A stretch of DNA of 26,399 bases from Streptosporangiaceae bacterium (GTDB taxonomy: Bacteria; Actinomycetota; Actinomycetes; Streptosporangiales; Streptosporangiaceae), in the NCBI GenBank assembly GCA_025934635.1, contig JAICWX010000097.1, positions 1-26,399 on the forward strand, given 5' to 3'. Under the pieces are notes generated by a model, which saw nothing but the letters and a program-made list of their open reading frames with translations, had not been told where the DNA came from and ran no database searches. A program made the position numbers and the translations under genes. This document shows positions 23,068-26,399 of the stretch, one piece after another (position 1 is the stretch's first letter; every line of letters starts with the position of its first letter).

Positions 23068-23899
23068 CTCGGCCAGGCAGGCGCAAGAGGCGCTTGGCGC
23101 CCGGCTCCGGGAAATCCGGAAGGACGCGGGACTGTCCGCGCGGGCGCTAGCAGCAGCAACCGGTCAGCATTTCACCAGGGTAAGCAAAATCGAGCACGGT
23201 GTGCAGGCCCCGTCCGACTCCGACATCCGCGACTGGTGCCGGGCCTGCGGCGTCGAGGGACAGGTCCCTGACCTGATCGCCACCGCGCGCACGGTTCAGT
23301 CTGCCTACCTGGAATTCCGGCGGCAGGCCCGCAGCGGGATGAAACGAGTCCTGGGGGCACACACCGCGCCGCTATACGAGCGGGTCGATCTGTTCCGGAT
23401 CTATGAGCACAACGTCATACCGGGGCTGTTGCAGACTGCCGCCTACTGCTCTGCGATGCTCTCGTTCTGGAGCGGCTTCCTGGACGCGCCCGACGATCTT
23501 GACGCGGCTGTCGCCGTCCGTATGGAACGGCAGCGAGTCCTCTACCAGTCCGGCAAACGGTTTGTCGTCATCCTGGAAGAGCAGTCGCTGCGAACCTGGT
23601 TTGGCAGTGCTGAAGTGCAGGCAGGCCAACTGGGTCGGCTTCTCGAGGTAATGTCCATACCTACCGTTTCGCTCGGGATCATTCCGATGACGACCGAGCG
23701 AGGCGCTGTTCCTTCTGCAGGCTTCTGGATCTTCGATGATTCCCTGGTAGCGCTAGAGATACCAACAGCGAGCATCGAAGTTACCCGGCCACAGGAGATC
23801 GAGCTGTACGCCAGGATGTTCGAGCATCTCAAGGCCGCTGCCATTTCCGGGACAGCGGCCCGCGCGCTGATCGTCAAAGCGCTAGGCGAGCTGAATTAA
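23048..23899 (+). CDS. Scr1-type XRE regulator with DUF5753 domain
   Basis: A 283-aa regulator. Residues about 12-70 are an XRE helix-turn-helix (LGARLREIRKDAGLSARALA, then FTRVSKIEHGVQAPSDSDI). The rest is the DUF5753 domain, with the hallmark VDLFRIYEHNVIPGLLQTAAY, RMERQRVLY, EQSLRTWFG, and a C-terminal GFWIFDDSLVALEI region. Such proteins are many-copy regulators in streptomycetes (WhiJ- and AbaA-like loci) and usually sit beside small acidic or DUF397/DUF6879 partners and an RsbW-like ATPase, as here. It starts at GTG 23048 inside the DUF6879 gene without its own ribosome site, suggesting coupled translation. I infer that it binds the CGCAAC-N4-CGCAAC repeats at 22310 and 23900. Confidence 0.92.
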   Translation: MNTPPSSSARQAQEALGARLREIRKDAGLSARALAAATGQHFTRVSKIEHGVQAPSDSDIRDWCRACGVEGQVPDLIATARTVQSAYLEFRRQARSGMKRVLGAHTAPLYERVDLFRIYEHNVIPGLLQTAAYCSAMLSFWSGFLDAPDDLDAAVAVRMERQRVLYQSGKRFVVILEEQSLRTWFGSAEVQAGQLGRLLEVMSIPTVSLGIIPMTTERGAVPSAGFWIFDDSLVALEIPTASIEVTRPQEIELYARMFEHLKAAAISGTAARALIVKALGELN

Positions 23900-23915
23900 C
23901 GCAACAAGTCGCAAC
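23900..23915 (+). promoter_or_regulatory. CGCAAC-N4-CGCAAC direct repeat, copy 2
   Basis: CGCAAC at 23900-23905 and 23910-23915 with AAGT between, immediately after the Scr1-type gene's stop codon. It sits just upstream of the candidate -35 at 23920, the usual place for an activator site. Compare 22310-22325, which has the same hexamers and spacing but a different spacer sequence. Confidence 0.55.
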
Positions 23916-23919
23916 ATCG

Positions 23920-23949
23920 TGGACCACGTGCCTGCGTCCCTCCTACCAT
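23920..23949 (+). promoter_or_regulatory. Candidate promoter of the ATPase gene
   Basis: TGGACC (23920-23925) and TACCAT (23944-23949) are 18 bp apart. The -10-like element ends 7 bp before ATG 23957, consistent with a leaderless transcript, and no good Shine-Dalgarno sequence is present. Weak consensus; inference only. Confidence 0.35.
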
Positions 23950-23956
23950 CACAGGC

Positions 23957-24466
23957 ATGGGCAATCCAACGGCATCTGCGTTGCGATGGCGACGCGCCTT
24001 CCCGGGCAATGATGCCCAGATCAGTATGCTGCGGCGCTGGCTAGAACGCCTGCTGCCGCCGTGCCCATCACGTGATGATCTGACGAGCGTTGCCGTCGAA
24101 CTCAGTACTAATGCAGTGCGGCATACAGCCAGCGGAAGCGGTGGACAGTTCGTGGTCGAGATCACCTGGTGGATGCAGGTGATCCGAGTCGCTGTCTATG
24201 ACGACGGCAGCCCGGGCAGCCCTCGGATCACTGAGGATTTGCTCTGCGAAGACGGTCGCGGCCTGCTGATGGTAGACGCGCTTTCGGTGGGCATGGGCGT
24301 CCGGGGTAACGAGCGGGGTCGAACGGTATGGGCCGACCTCCCGTGGACTGGCCAGGACACGGCAAACCAACTGGAGCTCTCAGAGGAGCTTGCGTTCGCC
24401 GTTCGTGAGGCCGAAGTCGTCCCAGCCGGTCGCCCTTACTTACCAGGACTTACCACGAACCAATGA
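23957..24466 (+). CDS. RsbW-like ATP-binding protein (HATPase)
   Basis: A 169-aa single-domain GHKL ATPase of the anti-sigma/serine-kinase type. The N-box is ELSTNAVRHT (N52, H56), the G1 box DDGS (82-85), and the G2 box DGRGLLMVDALS (near 99-108). Families of this kind phosphorylate anti-sigma antagonists or bind sigma factors, and in streptomycetes a set of them travels with Scr1-type XRE genes. It is in the same direction as the three-gene cassette and 57 bp after it, with its own repeat and promoter-like element. Its TGA stop codon (24464-24466) lies within the SDR-like remnant that begins at 24462, so the natural C-terminus may have been altered by the junction. The catalytic core is unaffected. 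Confidence 0.88.
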   Translation: MGNPTASALRWRRAFPGNDAQISMLRRWLERLLPPCPSRDDLTSVAVELSTNAVRHTASGSGGQFVVEITWWMQVIRVAVYDDGSPGSPRITEDLLCEDGRGLLMVDALSVGMGVRGNERGRTVWADLPWTGQDTANQLELSEELAFAVREAEVVPAGRPYLPGLTTNQ

Positions 24467-24545
24467 ACGAGGCGTCGTCACTGGCCAGGAAGGCCACCGC
24501 GGCGGCGATCTCCTCGGGCTCGGCGAAACGCATCAGCGTCGGCTC
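24462..24545 (-). pseudogene. Remnant of a short-chain dehydrogenase gene
   Basis: Read on the minus strand, this stretch encodes PTLMRFAEPEEIAAAVAFLA followed by SDDASFI, matching residues about 212-234 of the intact SDR at 25234-25995. Bases 24463-24530 align with 25295-25362 with 3 mismatches in 68, and one more mismatch lies at 24462. All four fall at third codon positions and are synonymous. It is therefore a piece of a diverged paralogue that was under selection, not a fresh copy of the neighbour. Coding similarity stops abruptly on both sides. Confidence 0.75.
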
Positions 24546-24548
24546 AGG

Positions 24549-24591
24549 CGATACGCCTTCTTCATGCAACCTGCATGAAGAAGGCGTATCG
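24549..24591. promoter_or_regulatory. 20-bp inverted repeat ahead of vapBC
   Basis: The arm CGATACGCCTTCTTCATGCA (24549-24568) is perfectly repeated in inverse at 24572-24591, with a 3-nt spacer. It ends 7 bp before ATG 24599, as expected for the operator bound by a RHH antitoxin and its toxin complex. It also contains TATCGT (24586-24591), a -10-like element positioned for a leaderless start at 24599. As RNA it would be a very stable hairpin. Confidence 0.75.
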
Positions 24592-24598
24592 TGAAGGC

Positions 24599-24829
24599 AT
24601 GGACACGACGGTTGTGCAGGTCCGCGATGTGCCGGTAGACGTTCTGGCCGCGCTCAAGGCCCGGGCGGAGGCGCGCGGCATTTCCCTGTCGGCCTTCCTT
24701 AGGGACCTGATGGCCAGCGAGGCGGCGATGCCGCCGATCGATGACGTGATGGCAGTGATCGCCAGCCGCGATCCCGTCAGCTATGCGGCCGAGGACTTGC
24801 GCTCCTTCAGGGAGGATGGCCGACGGTGA
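24599..24829 (+). CDS. vapB: Ribbon-helix-helix antitoxin, VapB/FitA-like
   Basis: A 76-aa antitoxin starting MDTTVVQVRDVPVDVLAALK. Residues about 3-40 form the ribbon-helix-helix fold (VVQVRDVP strand, VLAALKARAEARG helix, SLSAFLRDLMASEA helix) of the FitA/VapB class. The acidic and arginine-rich C-terminus (AAEDLRSFREDGRR) would wrap around the toxin. It should dimerise, bind the inverted repeat just upstream, and neutralise VapC in the cytosol. An upstream in-frame ATG at 24575 is inside the inverted repeat and is less likely. The gene overlaps vapC by 4 nt (GTGA). Confidence 0.88.
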   Translation: MDTTVVQVRDVPVDVLAALKARAEARGISLSAFLRDLMASEAAMPPIDDVMAVIASRDPVSYAAEDLRSFREDGRR

Positions 24830-25230
24830 CCTGCGTCGTCGACTGCTCGATCGTCATCAGGCTGCTCGCCAGCAAGCCCGGCGACGAACTCCTCCGCCAG
24901 CGCCTGGCCCGGACCGTACACGCGCCGGCTCTCATCGACGCCGAGATCTCCAGCGTCGTGCGCGGTCTGTCTATTACAGCGAAACCCGAGATCCAGATCA
25001 GCGCCGAACGGGCGCTGGAGATGCTCGCCGACTACGCCGGCCTGCGGATCGTCCGCCACCCGATGCAGCCACTGCAGGCACGGGTATTCGAGATGCGTCA
25101 TAATCTCACCGCCTACGACGCCATGTACGTCGCACTCGCCGAATCCCTCGGCCTCCCTCTGCTCACCGATGACGGAAAGCTCGCCGCTGCGCCAGGGCAC
25201 GCTGCGGACATCCATCAGTTTCCGAACTGA
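24826..25230 (+). CDS. vapC: PIN-domain ribonuclease toxin VapC
   Basis: A 134-aa PIN-domain toxin, the normal size. The expected acidic metal-binding residues are present: D6 in CVVDCSIVI, E40 in LIDAEISSVV, D98 in TAYDAMYVALAE, and D115/D116 in LLTDDGKLA. It is therefore likely an active Mg-dependent endoribonuclease, usually against tRNA or rRNA; the target cannot be read from sequence. The GTG start overlaps the vapB stop, giving coupled translation. Its stop is 3 bp from the stop of the convergent SDR gene, so the TA pair is wedged against that gene without a spacer. Confidence 0.93.
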   Translation: MTCVVDCSIVIRLLASKPGDELLRQRLARTVHAPALIDAEISSVVRGLSITAKPEIQISAERALEMLADYAGLRIVRHPMQPLQARVFEMRHNLTAYDAMYVALAESLGLPLLTDDGKLAAAPGHAADIHQFPN

Positions 25231-25233
25231 AGC

Positions 25234-25995
25234 CTAGATCGGCGTCACGTACGCGCCGGACAGGCCGCCATCGACCAGGAAGGTGGAAGCGGTGATGAAC
25301 GAGGCGTCGTCACTGGCCAGGAACGCCACCGCGGCGGCGATCTCCTCCGGCTCGGCGAACCGGCCCATCGGCACGTGCACCAGGCGGCGCTGGGCCCGCT
25401 CCGGGTCGGACGCGAACAGTTCCTGCAGCAGCGGCGTGTTCACCGGACCCGGGCACAGCGCGTTGACCCGGATCCCCTCGCGGGCGAACTGCACGCCGAG
25501 CTCGCGGGACATGGCCAGCACGCCGCCCTTGGACGCGGTGTAGGAGATCTGCGAGGTGGCCGAGCCCATCACCGCGACGAACGACGCGGTGTTCACGATG
25601 GATCCCTTGCCCTGCGCCCGCATGTAGCCGAGCGCCTCCTTGCAGCACAGGTAGACCGAGGTCAGGTTGACCTCCTGGACGCGCCGCCAGGCGTCGAGCC
25701 CGGTATCCAAGATGGAGTCGTCGTCGGGCGGGGAGATGCCGGCGTTGTTGAACGCCACGTCGACCGAGCCGTACGTGTCGTGCGCGGCGCGAAAGGCCGC
25801 CGCCACATCATCCGCCGAGGTCACGTCGGCGTGCACGTACAGCCCGCCGGTCTCGGCCGCGGCCTTCTCGCCCGCCGCGTCATCGACGTCGACCGCCACC
25901 ACGTGCGCGCCCTCGGACCCGAACCGCCGCGCCGCCGCCAGCCCGATCCCGCTCCCCGCCCCGGTGATGACGACGGTCCTGCCCTCGAACCTCAT
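25234..25995 (-). CDS. SDR family NAD(P)-dependent oxidoreductase
   Basis: A 253-aa classical short-chain dehydrogenase/reductase. The cofactor motif TGAGSGIG lies at 11-18, an aspartate ending the second strand (VVAVDVDD) favours NAD, NNAG is at 83-86, and the catalytic Ser138, Tyr152 and Lys156 (YTASK) are intact. It ends with FLVDGGLSGAYVTPI. The FabG/3-oxoacyl-reductase-like annotation is common for such proteins but the substrate is unknown. The ATG overlaps the stop of the aldehyde dehydrogenase gene by 4 nt (ATGA), so the pair is co-translated and probably acts in one pathway, alcohol to aldehyde to acid; I recall similar pairs in amine/polyamine catabolism clusters. A remnant of a close paralogue lies at 24462-24545. 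Confidence 0.92.
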   Translation of the reverse strand: MRFEGRTVVITGAGSGIGLAAARRFGSEGAHVVAVDVDDAAGEKAAAETGGLYVHADVTSADDVAAAFRAAHDTYGSVDVAFNNAGISPPDDDSILDTGLDAWRRVQEVNLTSVYLCCKEALGYMRAQGKGSIVNTASFVAVMGSATSQISYTASKGGVLAMSRELGVQFAREGIRVNALCPGPVNTPLLQELFASDPERAQRRLVHVPMGRFAEPEEIAAAVAFLASDDASFITASTFLVDGGLSGAYVTPI

Positions 25996-26399
25996 GAGTC
26001 CTCCGTGGAAATGAATACGTTCTTGACCTCGGTAAAGGCGTCCGGGGCATCCGGGCCGAGCTCACGCCCCAGCCCCGACTGCTTGAAGCCGCCGAACGGC
26101 GTCCAGTACCGCACCGAGGAATGCGAGTTCACCGACAGGTTGCCGCTGTCCACCGCGCGGGCCACCCGGATCGCCCGGCCGACGTCCCGGGTCCAGATCG
26201 AGCCGGACAGGCCGTACGGGGAGTCGTTGGCGATCGCGATCGCCTCGGCCTCGTCGGCGAAGGGGATCAGGGCGGCGACCGGGCCGAAGACCTCGTCGCG
26301 CGCGATCCGATCCTCCGGTCGCGCCTCGACGAGCGTCGCCGGGTACCAGAAGCCCTTGCCGTCCGGTGCGTCGCCGCGGAAGAACGGGTCGCCGTCGAC
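25992..26399 (-). CDS. Aldehyde dehydrogenase, C-terminal part (runs off window)
   Basis: The last 135 residues of an NAD-dependent aldehyde dehydrogenase, open at the right edge. It reads VDGDPFFRGDAPDGKGFWYP, then RDEVFGPVAALIPF (the conserved EVFGPV segment), ANDSPYGLSGSIWTRD, SGNLSVNSHSSVRYWTPFGG, and FKQSGLGRELGPDA, ending TEVKNVFISTEDS. These are standard family blocks from the end of the catalytic domain and the oligomerisation strand. The catalytic Cys and Glu and the cofactor domain lie outside the window. It is upstream of and overlaps the SDR gene by 4 nt. Confidence 0.93.
   Translation of the reverse strand, partial: VDGDPFFRGDAPDGKGFWYPATLVEARPEDRIARDEVFGPVAALIPFADEAEAIAIANDSPYGLSGSIWTRDVGRAIRVARAVDSGNLSVNSHSSVRYWTPFGGFKQSGLGRELGPDAPDAFTEVKNVFISTEDS

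Noticed and set aside
24549..24591. Inverted repeat as an insertion-sequence end or att site
   Set aside because: There is no transposase or integrase nearby and no partner copy; its position just ahead of vapB fits an operator better.
24575..24598. Upstream ATG adding eight residues to VapB
   Set aside because: It lies in the right arm of the operator-like inverted repeat, and the RHH domain begins right after ATG 24599.
1..26399. tRNA or rRNA genes at the accessory-region borders
   Set aside because: I looked for T-arm-like GGTTCGAATCC patterns and rRNA-like blocks and saw none, but this was by eye only.

Overview
The window reads as a chromosomal segment of a high-GC actinomycete. The evidence is strong G/C bias at third codon positions, many GTG starts, a large SARP/AfsR-type regulator, and cassettes typical of Streptomyces-like genomes (Scr1-type XRE/DUF5753 with DUF6879, an RsbW-like ATPase, a DUF929/VKOR pair). 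I cannot fix the genus. Streptosporangiales or a relative is a guess.

Left part (1-12.1 kb) looks like ordinary chromosome. It holds a winged-helix/coiled-coil regulator (342-1097, -), a DMT-type membrane transporter (1410-2492, +), an S51-like protein fused to a CysS-type C-terminal domain (2489-3910, -), a small helical ORF (4068-4283, +), a membrane disulfide-forming pair (DUF929 thioredoxin-like protein 5233-6171 and VKOR 4349-5101, both -), a frameshifted remnant (6433-6782, +), a 1003-residue SARP-NB-ARC-TPR regulator (7293-10304, +), an E. coli-type SerA (10385-11593, +) and a secreted DUF4232-like protein (11590-12117, -). Several hairpins without T-tracts sit at gene ends.

Middle part (12.3-22.2 kb) is a defence locus. 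A tightly overlapping minus-strand operon runs from 20422 down to 12303. It encodes a fused protein (N-terminal HTH, HsdM-like methylase with a degenerate motif IV, HsdS-like half specificity module), then HsdM, HsdS and HsdR. Divergent from it, across a 139-bp regulatory region with a 28-bp perfect palindrome, lies a DUF6119/TIGR04141 protein (20562-22238, +). The complete type I R-M system plus an M-S fusion plus DUF6119 is the best candidate here for an under-described system.

Right part (22.3-25.2 kb) is further accessory DNA. It has an overlapping three-gene cassette (small conserved protein, DUF6879, Scr1-type XRE/DUF5753 regulator), an RsbW-like ATPase, and a VapBC toxin-antitoxin pair behind a 20-bp inverted repeat. 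The same 10-bp-period repeat, CGCAAC-N4-CGCAAC, precedes both the three-gene cassette and the ATPase gene, suggesting a shared regulator. A short remnant of a short-chain dehydrogenase gene lies between the ATPase gene and vapBC. It differs from the intact gene 832 bp downstream only at third codon positions, so it looks like a scar at the accessory-region edge.

The right edge (25234-26399) returns to metabolism with an SDR oxidoreductase translationally coupled to an aldehyde dehydrogenase that runs off the window. No rRNA, tRNA, CRISPR array or insertion sequence was seen.
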